The notes: a model not told the origin generated them from the letters alone. A DNA stretch of 64,000 nucleotides from Ricinus communis (GCF_019578655.1 NC_063264.1:13061213-13125212); one strand, 5' to 3'. Counted from the first letter of the stretch, positions 21,701-34,245 are shown. Numbers and translations: made by a program.

Positions 21701-24700
21701 GGTTCAAATCTTGAATGAGAATATCTAGGCTTGCCTCGATTCTCGTCATTCTCTGTTTCCTCTAAAATATTTATCTGTGATCATTCGCAGAATGATATCA
21801 ATACCCGATCATTCATAGAATGGTAGCAATACTCGATCAAAGGAATAGAAGGTGTGCGTGATAAGTTTATGCTCACTATCGTAAGTGTTGATAAGTGTGC
21901 AAAGTTCTTGAAAAAACCTATAACTTGATTTCCTCCAACGTAAAAATTTGAAATATTATGCTCATTAGCCTCAAGGACTCGGTTGCATATGGTTTTTATA
22001 GTGCAAAAGCCCTCATTCCATAAGAAGAATAAGCTGAAAACTAAAAATGAATGAATAAATAAAGAAAGATGAATAAACTAAAGTCAAATCAAGAATTAAG
22101 AGGAGTCGATTGGTTAACAACTCTCATACTCCTAAATTTTAAGAACCAGCTTAATGAATTCAAGAGAAAATTTGCGCGGGCCTACTAAATAACATTCTGA
22201 ACCAAATCACTTCATTTTATACATCCTAAACATTAAAAGAATCGCACTCCAATTGTATTATGCTTGGATCAGTTGAAAACACCATGATTTCTCCCTTACG
22301 CGAGTGTATTAATATCTCATCCTACATGATCATCAAGCTAATCTCCAATGCCACTAGTTAAGCTTGTTAATGGCATTCCAATGATTCCTTATGCTAATCC
22401 TTATGTCATAGGTACCCTCATGGCTAGAGGAATACAAAATAATGGAGATTCCATTGGTATAGATCCTGAATCATAATATTTGGGCATGGCTCGATTCTCG
22501 TCGTTCTCTCTTTCCTCCAATTGATTTGTTTGTGATCATTCGGGAAATGATATCAATACTTTATAATTTACAGAATGATATCAATATTGAACTAGCATAA
22601 TGGAAGTACATGAGCGATAACTCTATGCTCTCTAGCGCGAGGGTTGATAAGTCTGTAAAGTTCTTGAAAGAACCCATAACTTGATTTCCTGCATGGTAGA
22701 AAACTAAAATAATATGCTCATTAGCCTCAAGTATTCGGTTGCATGCAGTTTTTATAGTGCGAAGGCCCTCATTCCATAATAAAAAGAAACTAAGCTAACT
22801 ATGAATAAATAAATAAAGAAAGATGAATAAAATAAAGTCAAATCAAGAACTAAAGAGGAGTTGACTGGTCAACAACTCTCATAGTTCCAAATTTTAAGAG
22901 CTAGCGTAATGAATACAAAGGAGAATTGGCGTGGCCTTACCTAATAACACTCTGAACCAAATTACTTCATTATATGCGTTCGAAAACATCAAAATGCTCA
23001 TACTCCCGAATGTAGCTAAAGTGAAATTACGAACGAGAGAGGAGTTAACTATTCAACAACTCTCATATTCCCAAATTTTATGAACCAGCTTAACAAAAAC
23101 AAGGAGAAATTTGTGTGGGCGTACCTAATAACACTCCAACCCAAATTACTTCATTATATACATCCATACATCAAAAAGCTCGCATTAGCACTTGCATTAT
23201 GCTTGGATTAGTTGAAAACAACATGATTTCTCCCATACGCCCGTGGACTTATGTTTTGTTCTGCTTGATCATCAAGCTAAGCCCTAATACCACCGATCAA
23301 GCTTGTGAATTACAGTGCCATGATTCCTATGTCATAAACATCAAAACACGTGCATTCCCGCTTGGATTAATCGAAAGCAACATGGTTTCTCCCTTCTGCT
23401 TGATCATCAAGTCACGCCCCAATGCCACCAATAAAGCTTATCAATTGAGTTCCCATGATTCCTTAGCCAATACTTGTGTCATCAAGAATCCTCATGCCTA
23501 GAGGAATAAGAATGGTCCACATCCTAAAATGATCGATTCTCATCGTTCCCTCTTTCTTCAAAAAAATTCATTCGTGATCATTTGAAGAATGATATTAATA
23601 CTTAATCACCTAATTTCCTTTCTTCACATTTGTACAAGAATTAGATTGATGCCTATGATTCCTTCTTCCATGAGCAGTCACTCAACACTCGTGTTTATGC
23701 TCCAAAAATAAAACTAAATCATCATACAAGACAGAGAATAGATAGAGAGGCACAAAAGAGATGAATGAAATGAGAACATAGGTAGGATATAAGATCCGAT
23801 GAGGAAAGAAATCATAAGTTATTTGTTCTCTTCCATACGGTTAAGCGTAAGGATAAAAAAAGATTTTATTTAAATACAAGGGTAGACAAACTGCACAAAA
23901 GAAAGGAAGGACATTAGCGATAAATCTATGTTTGCTAGAGCAAGTCTTGATCAGTCCATAAAGTTCTTATACGAACCCAAAACTTGATTTTCCACAAGGT
24001 AGAAAATAAAAATAATATGCTCACTAGCCTCAAGTATTCAATTGCATGCAGTTTCTATAATGCGAAAGCCCTTATTCCATAAGAAGAAGAAACTAGAAGC
24101 TAAATATCAATAAATAAATAAAGAATGATGAATTAACTACAGTCAAATCATGGACTAGAGAGGAGTTGACTGGTCAATAACTCTCTCAGTCCCAAATTTT
24201 ATGAGCCAGCTTTATGAAACTAAGAGAAAATTCCCATGGGCCTACCTAATAATACTCCAACCGAAATCACTTGATTATATACGTCGCAAACATCAAAATG
24301 CTTGCATTCCCACTTGTATTATGCTTGGATTAATTGAAAAGAATATGATTTCTCCTTTACACGCATGGATTTATGTCTCGTCCTACTTGATCACCAAGTC
24401 ACACCCTAATCGGCCAAGCTTGTCAATTGCGTTCCCATGATTCCTTATGCCAATCATTGTGCCATCAAGAGTCCTCGTGCCTAAAGGAACAAGGAATGAT
24501 AGAGATCCCAATGGTGCAAATCCTGAATCAGAATATTTGGGCGTGCCTTGATACTCAGCGTTCCTTCTTTCCTCCAAAATATTCATCTACGATCATTTGG
24601 AGAATGATATCAACATTCGATTAACTAATTTTCTTTCTTTGTATTTGGCCAAGCATTAGATCGGTGCCTATGATTGCCGCTTTCATGCGCTTTAACTCAA

Positions 24701-26424
24701 CGCTCATGTTTATGCTCGCCAAGAAAATCAAAATCATCATACTAGACATAGATTAGAAAGGATGAATAAAAGAAATGAAGATATGAGAACATAGGTAGAA
24801 TTTTGAATCTAATAAGAAAATGAATCGCAAGTTCTTTATTCCATTCCAGATAACTAAGCGTAAGGATCAAATGGAATTGATTTAAACACAAGAGTAGACA
24901 AAGAACACAGACAAAGAAAGGACATGAGTGATAAATCTAGGTTTGCTAGCACGAGTTTTCATAAGTCTACAAGGTTCTTGAAAGAACCCATAACTTGATT
25001 TCCTGCAAGGTAGAAGACAAATAATATGCTCACTAGTCTCAAGTATTTGGTTGCATGTTGTTTTTATAGTGCAAAAGCCCTCATTCCATAAGAAGAAGAA
25101 ACTAGAAGCTAAATATGAATAAATAAATAAAAAATGAATAAACTAAAGTCAAATCAAGAACTAGAGAGGAGTTAACTGGCCAACAACTCTCGTGGTCCCA
25201 AATTTTATAAGCCAGCTTAATGAAAACAAGAGAAAAATTCATGTGGGCATACATAATAACATTTCGGCCCAATTTAGTTCATTATATGTGTCCTAAACAT
25301 CAAAATGTGCACATTTCCACTTGGATTAATTGAAAGCAACATGATTTCTCCATCACGTATGTGGCCTTATGTCTCATCATGCTTGATGATCAAGTAATGC
25401 TACAATTCCATCGGTGAACCTTATCAATTATTTCCCATGACTCCTTAATGAAAATAAGGGAAAATTAGCGCGGGCGTACTAATAAAACTCCTGCCCAATT
25501 TAATGCAATATATCCCTCCCCGACATCAAAATGTGTGCATTCCCATTGTTATTAATTAAAAGCAATATGATTTTTTCCTTATGCGCGTGGATTTGCATCT
25601 CGTGCTACTCCATCATCAAGTCACGCCCTAATGCTGCTGGTCAAGCTTGTCAATTGTGTTTCCATGATTCCTTAATGAAAACAAGGACAAATTTCACTGG
25701 ACATACAAAATAACACACCGGCCGAATTTACTTCATTATATGCCTCCCAAACATCAAAATGTGCCCATTCCCGGTTGTATTAATAGAAAACAACATGATT
25801 TCTCCATTACAAGGGTGGATTTCCATCTCGTCCTACTTAATCATCAAGCTAAGCTCTAATGCCACCGGTCAAGCTTGTGAATTTCATTCCCATGATTCCT
25901 TATGCCAGTCCTTCTATCATCAATCGTCCTCCTGCCTTGAGGAACAAGGAACGATGGAGATCCCAATGGTGGAAATCCTGAATTGGAATATTTGGGTGTG
26001 CCTTAATTCTCGTCATTTCCTATTTCCTCCAAAAGGTTCCTGCACGACCATTCTGAGAATTATATCAATACTCGATCAACTAATTTTCTTTCTTCACATT
26101 TGTCCAGACATGGATTGGTGCCTATAACTGCCGCTTCCATGCGCTTTCACTCAACACTCGTGTCTATGCTTCCCAAATTAAACCAAACCATCATACCAGA
26201 TAGAGATTAGAAAGAAAGATACAAAAGAAATAAAAAAAATGAGAACATAAGTACAGTTTTCAATCCAATAAGGAAAAAAATCACAAGTTCTTTGTTCTCT
26301 TCCATATGGCTAAGCATAAGGATCAAATCAAATTGATTTAAACATAAGGTAGATAAAGAACATAAGAGAAAGGAAGGACGTGATGTGATAAGTGTATGTT
26401 CGATAGTAGGAGTGTTCATAAGTC
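18757..26424 (-). repeat. Tandem array, reverse block 2
   Basis: This is the longest uninterrupted block, about 7.7 kb of reverse-oriented units. The complement of GACTTATCGCTC is found near 18829, 19798, 21096, 21858, 22614, 23916, 24927 and 26391. Spacing therefore varies from about 760 to 1460, as alpha copy number and deletions vary. Local duplications of the GAGAATGATATCAATACT segment occur near 21790 and 22560. The block ends at about 26424 against the LTR of element D. Confidence 0.88.
20508..20894 (+). other. Recurrent array frame, copy with one stop
   Basis: The conserved ATG at 20508 opens the same frame as 15155-15535. A TAG occurs eight codons in, where TGG (Trp) stands in other copies. 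From there it is open to the stop after FMLPK at 20894. Blocks CLIIKLCPN, GQACQ, HDSLCQSL, ILDQLIFFLRICPSIG and FHSTLVFMLPK match other units. It is listed as a comparison copy, not as a gene. Confidence 0.2.
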
Positions 26425-27491
26425 CATTCCTAATCTTAAAGATCTAAAGCTGGAATCTCTTCATAATAATTGATTTTAGAATAGCATTAATCTCAAAATT
26501 ACCGCTAATTAGATTGTCTAATTCTTATTCCAATAAGCTATTACACCTATCTCTAGGATGTAAATCACCCAATCACACAAGTAGTTATCCAAACTCAATT
26601 GAATTTCTCAATTACAAAGGAATCCTTAAATAGATTCAACATTGAAGAAGAAACAATAAATTTATTATACTTGAATGAAAACTGCAATCTTAAATTAATA
26701 ATCCAATCATTTAAGCACAAAGCAATCCTAACATGGCTAAAGATCGTCTCCAAATGGTTTTGCTAGAATTAGTTACACATGTTCATGATTAAACTAAAAC
26801 AGGAATTGAATACAAAGTAGACAAGAATGAAAAAGGAAATGAACACCCTTTTCTTAAATGGTGAGATGCTACCCTCTCTTTAATAACTATGTATCAATAC
26901 TCTACAACTCAGATCTCTTTCTTCTTACCTTTAAATCTTCGACCCAATTCTCAATGAGCAACTATCTTGATAATGTTGAAGTGGAATTCGTCTCCGTTTT
27001 TCTCTTCTTGATCGTCTAGAAGTTAGCTCTAAGGTCCTATCTTGGATACTCCAAGGTTCTCTTCTTTTTCTCTATGCTACCCTTTTTCTTTCTTTTTCTT
27101 TTCTTTTAATTTAGGTTTTGGGATTCAACATGGCCTGGATTTGGACCATGTTGGTCAGCATAGCCTAGATCCATGTCGTGCTGATCTAAAAGTGTACTTT
27201 CACCCTTTTTCAGCACAACTTGAATTCGGGCCATGCTGCCTGTGTCACTCTCGAAGAACATGTTGCAAATCGCTTTATTTCGCCTTAGGTAAGGCATTTT
27301 AGCATGCCTTTTGACCCTGACCATGCTCCTCGGCACGACATGTGGCCAGGGCATATTGAACAGTCTAACTAGAAAAACACCTGAGACATAAAGGAAATTA
27401 AATCAGGGTGATTCTAATACAAAAACACATAAATTGCTCTAAAAACAACTCAAGGTCAAGCACGCAGACATGTGTAAAATCAAGGATATCA
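26425..27491 (-). repeat. LTR of element D, left-truncated
   Basis: The block GCTGGAATCTCTTC at about 26450 and the following TTAGAATAGCATTAATCT match the conserved U5-side block of the LTR at 62760-64000 (TTGGAATCTCTTCCTAAC, TTAAATTAGCATTAA). So this is an Athila-type LTR in the same orientation as element A. The first few hundred bases of the LTR are missing and the left end abuts array. The right end is GGATATCA at 27484-27491. U3 holds a degenerate palindrome cluster at 27125-27350. Confidence 0.8.
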
Positions 27492-28216
27492 AAAGTAGAC
27501 AAGAATCAAAAAGAACATGAACACCCTTTTCTCAAATGGTGAAATGCTATCCCCTCTTGAATAACTCCGTATCCAATCTCTACAACTCAAAATCTCATTC
27601 TTCTTTCCTTTGAATCTTTGATCCAATCATCAAGAGCAGCTATCTAGATGATGTTGAGGTGGAATTTATCTCCGTTTTCCTCTTCTTGATCGTCTGGAAA
27701 GTAGCTCTCATGGCCTGACTTGAATACCTAAAGTTCTCTTTCTCTCTTCTTCTCTGCGTCGTGCTCTCTTTCATTTTCTTGTCTTTTAACTTAGGTTTCG
27801 GGATCCAACAGGGCCTGGATTTGGGTTGTGCTGGTCAGCACGACCTAGACCCATGTTGTATTGATTTAAAAGTGTACATTTGACCTTCTTCAGCACATAC
27901 ATGCTCCTAGGTCATGTCACTCTCGAAAACCATGTTGCAAATCGCTTCTTTTTGCCATAAGTAAGGCATTTCAGCACGCCCTTTGACCCTGACCATGCTC
28001 CTTAGTATGGGCGTGTTGAGCAGTCCAGCGCGCCCGGTTCGAGACTGTTTCTTCCCGATTTTAGTCCGATTTCTCTCTAATTTGATGATGTACCTAGAAA
28101 AACACCTAAGACACAAAGGAAACTAAAACAGGGTGATTCTAATAGAAAAATACATAAATTGCTCTAAAAATAACTCAAAATCAAGCATGCAAACATGCGT
28201 AATATCAAGGATATCA
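27492..28216 (-). repeat. Second, partial copy of the D LTR in tandem
   Basis: Starting at AAAGTAGACAAGAATC, this repeats 26814-27491 in order, with many small differences, and ends at the same LTR terminus GGATATCA (28209-28216). It is longer than the first copy (725 against 678 bases), mainly because of an extra segment near 28030-28085. It contains its own palindrome cluster (27795-28030). The first LTR end is thus followed directly by the middle of another LTR, which points to unequal recombination or slippage. Confidence 0.8.
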
Positions 28217-28868
28217 AAACACCCACACTTAAGCTTTTGCTTGTCCTCAAGCAATCAACAATTTAGATCATAAGCTTGTAATCAACCCTCCTTAAAATTC
28301 ATGCATTTGATTATAATTAAGCAACATTCAATCTATCCCAAATTGAAACTCAACCAAAAATTAAACTAGCAATCTAAACAAGAGTAATTATCATGTTAGT
28401 GTATGAAGAAATTAAATTCAACATCAAATATTCGAGAAATCATATGCCTCACAAGGGATCACTCTATGCACTCGGTGTTTAATCAATCCCTCAACATAAT
28501 TATATTCAACCTACTTACCATAGGCTTACTCATAAATCTCATCTCCACTACTACAAACAATCAAATATCACAATCAAAGGGCCTTCACAAGGGTTGTAAT
28601 GGGGTTTAGGTTTAGGTATGGAAATTTGGAAGTGAGGTGTAAATAATTTTTGGACTTTTGCAATGCCTTACCCATAATTTCAACTCAAAAAGGACTAAAT
28701 GCCAAACAAGAATAATTAAATTCACTTTAGTTCCCAAGTCTCTAAAACAAGATGATCAAAGAGTGAGAAATGAATGAATACTCAATAAAGGACTGTTTCT
28801 CTTATTTTTTTTAAATCAACAATATAACATAATTAATTTGGATTGAATTCAAAGTACAAATAAAAGGA
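28217..28868 (-). other. Element D polypurine tract and 3' non-coding region, left part
   Basis: Read on the minus strand, the end next to the LTR carries TTGCTTGAGGACAAGCAA followed by AGCTTAAGTGTGGGTG, the same pre-LTR block found in elements A and B. It marks the polypurine tract and 3' end of an Athila-type internal region. The rest, to 28868, is AT-rich with no coding signal. It is cut at 28868 by the insertion of element A and continues at 41484. Confidence 0.75.
28864..28868. other. Target site duplication of element A, left copy
   Basis: AAGGA immediately left of the TGATGTG end of element A, identical to 41479-41483. Five bases is the usual Ty3/gypsy duplication. It shows that the two LTRs belong to one insertion. 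Confidence 0.92.
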
Positions 28869-30325
28869 TGATGTGTGCTAAGTCAAGCAAGACTATGACC
28901 TAAGGCAGTGTACCTATCAGTGGAGTATAGCTAACGGCGAGTACCAAGTGTCGTATTCCTCAAAGAAGGTGTGAACCTAAATCTACTCAATCTTCTCTGT
29001 TATCTAATCACAGAACATAACTGGTGTTGATGAATAATTTCTAAATTAAATAATAGCTACTCTAATTGTTGTCGAACTACGTATACTAGGGAATGATTAA
29101 TTCAAGTAAAAGAATAACCCTTTGAGAATTCTTGTCTCTAAGGAATGGAAACTAAGGGTGGAATTGATTGATTCAATCCAATTTCCGTGGGAAAGTCTCT
29201 ACACAATTAATGCCTTTCTCAAGGACACTAACATCTTAACTTAGATTAATTAGGTTGAAATCTCTTCCTAACTCTAATTACCCAAATTAGCATTATGTAC
29301 CATTTAACACTATTGAGAGTTGTTAATTCTCAATCCGGTAGAACGAAAACCCTATCTCTAGGTGAATTCAATTCTAGGTTGCAAAGGACAATCCAAACCT
29401 AAACGTCTTTCTCAAGATCATTCAAATTTCAAAAATCATTCAACAAGATATGAAGAACATATCAATAAATACTTCCATTGCAAACCAATATTGACAATCA
29501 ATACATTTAATTGAAAATTGAAGTACAAAAATCCCTAGATAAAGAACCCCAATGGGTTAATAAGCTTAGCTAATCATGTTCATAATCACAACCAATAAGA
29601 ATTCAATTACAAAAAATGAGTAAAGGTAGAGGAACCCGAATACACCCTTGGATGAGAGTGAACAGCTCCAATTCCTCGTGCCCAATTTTGGATTGATTCT
29701 TGTTCCTCTTACTCGGATTGAAACCAATTGACAATCCTCGCCAATCTTTGTTCTTGGAAGAGAATCCAAGTGAAACCTTGATCCAAGTCTCCTGTTCTCT
29801 TACTTTCAACTCAAAAAACCCTTAGACAGGGAAAAAGATGAGTTTTGGACGTTCTAACCCTAGCTGCCTTCCTTTTTTTCCTCTCTTCGTTCTTTTAATT
29901 AATACCCCCTGTTGCCTCAAACACGGCCGTGTCCCTGGCCGTGTTCAGGACACGGGCTGGTGTTCCTGGCCGTGTTACTCTCTGTGGACGTGCTCCATAA
30001 GGTCTACTTCTTCTTTGATGACCAACACGTCCGTGTTGGGTCCCGTGTTGGTAACACGGCCTATGTTTGTGACCGTGCTAAGAACACGGCCAGTGTTGAG
30101 ACCAACACGGCCATGTTCAGCTTCCTCATGCTCGTACTTAGCTCGTTTCAGCAGCTTTGACGTCCAATTATGCTCCAATTCTTTCCTTTTTCATTCTTTG
30201 ACTTCTTTTGGACCTGATACACACAAATATACGCATAGGGTGAGTGTTGGTATCGATTCACATCCAAATATCCATAAAATCGATCTTAAAAACCCCATTT
30301 AGATGTGTGTATTTTACGCAGATCA
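28869..30325 (-). repeat. 3' LTR of element A (1457 bp)
   Basis: It aligns along its whole length with 40008-41478. Differences are scattered substitutions plus a few indels in the palindrome cluster, so the insertion is not very recent. Its terminal GCAGATCA differs from GCACATCA of the other LTR by one base. The polypurine tract abuts at 30326. Confidence 0.93.
29915..30120 (-). promoter_or_regulatory. GGCCGTG palindrome cluster, 3' LTR of A
   Basis: Repeated half-sites (ACACGGCC, GGCCGTGTT) at several positions, including AACACGGCCGTGTC near 29927. On the minus strand the AT-rich TATTAATTAAAAG (complement of 29897-29909) follows immediately, in the place where other LTRs here carry a TATA box. 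Confidence 0.5.
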
Positions 30326-30366
30326 AATAACCCCACACTTAGCTCATTGCTTGTCCTCAAGCAATC
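30326..30366 (-). other. Polypurine tract and conserved pre-LTR block of A
   Basis: On the minus strand: TTGCTTGAGGACAAGCAATG, then AGCTAAGTGTGGGGTTATT, directly before the LTR start TGATC. The purine-rich GTGTGGGG is the probable plus-strand primer. The TTGCTTGAGGACAAGCAA part is itself a near-palindrome and is shared with elements B and D. Confidence 0.8.
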
Positions 30367-31780
30367 AAAAGTAAAATAAGGAAAATAAACCACTAAGAGA
30401 CAACACTTAAACTGACAGACAAACTAGAAAGCTCCTGAACATATCCTTAACAAGTGTAAGTCAAACAGAAAGAAACGAAATAATCAATTCAAGTATCACA
30501 ACCAAGATGCTATTGATTCACAAAATACTATCTCAACAAAATTATTTAGAACCAACTCCTCACCAGATTCACTCTAAATCACTCACAGTGTTTAAAGGGG
30601 TAGTGTTTAATCGCTCAATGCATCAACTACTGCCTTACTTACTATATGCTTGCTCTTAAATCCTACTCCTACCACTTATGGAGAGTCAACAACCATGTCA
30701 AGAGGTCTTTATAAGGGTTGTAATGGGGATTAGGTAGGGGTAGGTAAATTTAGTAAGAGTTGAACTTATGGTGTTCTGTAATGAAATACATGACATGCAC
30801 ACAAGCCATAAAAATTATAAGAGATAAACAATGAACAATAGTCCAAGGTGGGAAATAAGAATCAAGTTAAAATGTTTAGCTCACTTACTTTCTTTCTTTT
30901 CATCACCTTTCCCTCTTATTCTTCTATTTCTATATTTTTCTTCTTCCTTTTTTTTTTTTTTTGACATAAGGGAAGAACATTCACATAATAGAGTGAATTT
31001 CTTTTTGGATTGAAGTAAGCTGCTACAAGATTCCAAAGTTATTCCCAAGACAAAAATTCCTAATAAAACAACTCATGTGCAAAATCATAACCCAAAGCAG
31101 AATAAAACTAAGTGGTAATGGAATATGATACAAGAAATGGTGAAAGAAGGGGTTATCTACATAATCAATAAACAAATGAAGGCTATTTGGCTAGAATGAA
31201 AAACCTAAGTGCCTCTATCATACCAAAGTATTAAACTCTCCTTGTGGCCCTCATAAGCATTACCGAGCAAGTTCTAAAGGTAAAGATAGTAATCGACACT
31301 CTCAACAAGAAATAAATACAAGCATATAAAGTGTATGCTTACAATTGAGGCTCAATTTCTCACAAGTGTGCTTTTTGAGTAGGTACCAAACAAAAATCAT
31401 CAAACATAATTAAATAAACCAAAGCAACTTAGTGCAAAACTCAAACTAATTATCTTACATTCTTCCGCAAGACTCAACACTATCGGTTTTACCCGATCAC
31501 ATGGACATAAACAGGATTTCAAAAGCAAGTCAACAGTAAGAGCATCGAAACAAAGTGAAAATTTTTAAAATTTTACAAAAAATTGCACAAAGAATAAACA
31601 AATAACTGAGATGGAATAAATGAAATGCGATATATACACTAGAAAAGGATCTGAATTTCATATACAAAATAATAGAACATGAAAGCAAGTATTTATTGAT
31701 GTCACCACCCCACACTTGAAGGACACACTATCCTCAGTGTACAAAATATATGAAATGAAAAGGAAAAAGAAACTATCATA
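30367..31780 (-). other. 3' non-coding region of element A
   Basis: About 1.4 kb of AT-rich DNA between the post-pol ORF and the polypurine tract, with a T-rich run at 30935-30962 (plus strand). I see no coding signal or known RNA motif. Long non-coding stretches here are normal for Athila-type elements. Confidence 0.7.
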
Positions 31781-31783
31781 CGA

Positions 31784-33383
31784 TTATGGCTCCGGGAGTG
31801 AAAAGAGGTGCATCGGCGGTATATCGGGGTCTGCAGTGGTGGAGGAGTGGGCTGCTCTATGAGGATCAAAAGTAGTGTCACATGCAGGAGATAGTGGATC
31901 GTGAGGCGGCATCAATATGAGGCTCGTTAAATTTTGTTGTGTTGAAGGGTGCTCGGTCGGAGAGGGAGGGCTAGGCTGGATCATCCGCTAGAGGGATGTC
32001 AAAATGGCTCTGCCTTTCGGAACCCGGCTCTGTGGACAGTGAGGTGCAAAGTATGTAGCAAAATATCATCAAACATGTCATTGGCCATGAGGCCTCTAAC
32101 CTACCTCCCTACTCAATCGAACACGAGCATAGCCCTCTGCCTCTCATCTTGAGCCATGGTCCGGCTCAGACCTCGGACTGACGTAAAGATCCTGTTGAAA
32201 AGCCTCTTATCGAATGAAATGCTGCTGCTGCTCCTCTGCCAACCTCTGCACTCTAAGCTGTAGCTCTCTAAACTTAATTGGGGAGACTCCTAAAACAGCT
32301 GAAGAAGACCCAGAAGGAGCTGAAGTAGACGGTCTAGAGGAAGACTCCAGAATATCAGAAGAAGGTGAGACATCCTGTGTACCATGGGCTCGTGGGGCAG
32401 GTCGCTCCTCTTTGAGTGCTGCCAAGAGAGCATTCCTCAGTCTATACTCTGGTCCTAGCGGACCCTGTCTACAAGTCACCATCCCCATACTAAACATTTG
32501 GGGAAGTCCCAACGTCTCCATCACCCCCAGCTCTGTCAAATGTGGTATTGCTTCCTTCAAAACTCCAAAACTCCTAGCCAGTCGAGTGAAGTAAGTCCCA
32601 AAATAGAAAAATACCTTCTTTGAGTTGTTGCAGAAGGCACTGATTTATCTGGCCAATAAGTACCCCATGTCGATAGACTGGTCTTTGGTGCATCTTTGTA
32701 AAGTATAAACAGTCCATTTGGGTAACTACACCACCGCTATCTCCTCTGCCGTTGACGGTCCTAGCCAATGCATGCAAGTACCTGTGATCCCTCATGCAAG
32801 TTAGGCCTTGGGTGGTGGCCTTTGTATCCTCGGTGTCATCAGAAATCTCGGCCCACATCTGCGGATATGACACACTAGGCGTATGTATACAGCGACTGTA
32901 AACCTCTCCAGTTGCATCCTCCTCAGTCCATAAGCCTAAGTGTACCCCAAACTGTTGTACACTCATCGTGAAAGTTTGCTTTGCTAGTTTGAAACTGATC
33001 GCATCCGGTTGTTGGAAGTCCCGCAACTGGCTTTGCAGAAAGAAAGTGCTGGAAAACTCCACAGTCAACTCCCTTTATGTTGGTTCAACAATGTCAAAAA
33101 AATGTTGAAATGGGGGCGTCTCAAGATATCGGCAGACTGCAGTTGCAAGTCCGACAGTCTCCAGTGCTGGCCAGTCTATCCTATGCCCCTTTCCTAAATC
33201 TTTGTGCCTCATCGATTAATATCTCTGCTCAAAGGTGGGTTGCCCTTGGAAAAGTAGGAATCGATGGCGCTGCGGTGGTCTAATTTGGCCTGAACTAGTC
33301 GGTGCAGCGCCTGACGATCGCGAGGAAGAGGAACCATCGGTCCGCCTCCTCTTGTAAACTCCTGATCCTCGTTTGGTGGACAT
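31784..33383 (-). pseudogene. Post-pol Athila ORF (env position), broken
   Basis: The natural start is the ATG at 33381-33383, giving MSTKRGSGVYKRRRTDG, a basic N-terminus that could be a nuclear localisation signal. After frameshifts near 33220 and 33080 the conserved core follows in the 33068-32574 frame: FKLAKQTFTMSVQQFGVHLG, LWTEED, and RYLHALARTVNGRGDSGGVV. This matches the ATHILA ORF1 family (the FGVxLGLYTEEE and GRGESTGVV pattern). A further frame (32560-32207) holds a Ser/Pro-rich part and a coiled-coil-like end (LQLRVQRLAEEQQQ). A Pro-rich stretch at 31984-31784 may be the C-terminus. The function of this family is unknown. Its position after pol is where env-like genes lie, but I see no convincing signal peptide or membrane segment in this copy. 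Confidence 0.75.
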
Positions 33384-34027
33384 GGTACCTGAAAAGGAAA
33401 CTTTTAGTACTAAGGATCAACAAAATTCTGGCAGCATAACGACATAAAATGAACAAACCAAACGATTTAACTCGATAAAATTAAACTGCTCAATGTCCTG
33501 CAAAGAAAATTTAATCCACAACACTGCCAAGCAATGCTAACCAATTAAATTTGCAATTCATCCATATGGAGTTTACTTCGCCATAATCTATCACAAGGCA
33601 AACCAACATGCTAATGGCCGACAATAATAATAAAGAGAAAAATAAGGAATTAATCACAATCATAAATAATGGTGGAAAATAAAAATGGAAAATATGAGCA
33701 AGTTAAGTATATAAACTACATTCTGAGGAAAATAAAAGAAAATCAAGCAAAAACATGAATGTAAATGCATCCACCATATAATAAAATAAGGAAATAAATA
33801 AAAAAAAAGATAGAAAAAATTGAAACACAAATTCGAACACAAAGAAAACATAAATTTGAACTAATATCAAAATAAAATAATGGAAAAATGAAGTTGGAGG
33901 ATACTTACTTGACAAACGTAATATCCAAAGCCTTCGAGATGAGAAATAAGAAATAAGAGAGTAAGAGAGGAGAGAATTGCTAAAACTTAGGGGAGAATAA
34001 AATTTTCAGAGATTTTGAAATGAAGTG
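33384..34027 (-). other. Leader between the internal TATA box and the post-pol ORF
   Basis: About 640 bases of AT-rich sequence with no coding signal, lying between the TATATATA-like box (34028-34038) and the post-pol ORF start. If the box is used, this would be the 5' untranslated leader of a subgenomic transcript. It has no clear primer site or LTR end. Confidence 0.45.
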
Positions 34028-34245
34028 GTATATATAGGCAGTGTACGGAACACGCCCGTGTTCACCAACAGGGGCCATGTTAAGGAACACGGTCTGGATA
34101 TATGGCCGTGTTAAGCGAATAAAAGCATGCTGACTTACCACTTTTTGAGAACACGCCTGTGTTTCGGACACGGTCATTTTCTTCAATTAGAACACGGACC
34201 GTGTAAACTAACACGGTCTCGAACACGCCCGTGTTGAACTCCAGA
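34028..34245 (-). promoter_or_regulatory. Internal promoter-like module: palindrome cluster plus TATA box
   Basis: Reading on the minus strand, repeated (A)CACGGNCGTGT half-sites at 34245-34045 (for example GAACACGGGCGTGTTC at 34049-34064) are followed by GCCTATATATACC at 34039-34027. This is the motif plus TATA order seen in the LTRs, but located inside the element, about 640 bases ahead of the post-pol ORF. Element B has the same module at 57360-57535. Promoter function is inferred. Confidence 0.55.

Noticed and set aside
27042..27354. Overlapping open frames on both strands within the D LTR
   Set aside because: They lie across the degenerate palindrome cluster of the LTR and are mirrored in the second LTR copy without frame conservation.
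29838..30302. 154-codon open frame on the plus strand within the 3' LTR of A
   Set aside because: It runs antisense to the element through the palindrome cluster; the GC-rich repeats keep the frame open. The homologous frame in the other LTR copies is shorter and differs. No protein family is recognisable.
32214..32594. 126-codon plus-strand frame opposite the post-pol ORF
   Set aside because: It is a shadow of the Ser/Pro-rich part of the minus-strand Athila ORF.
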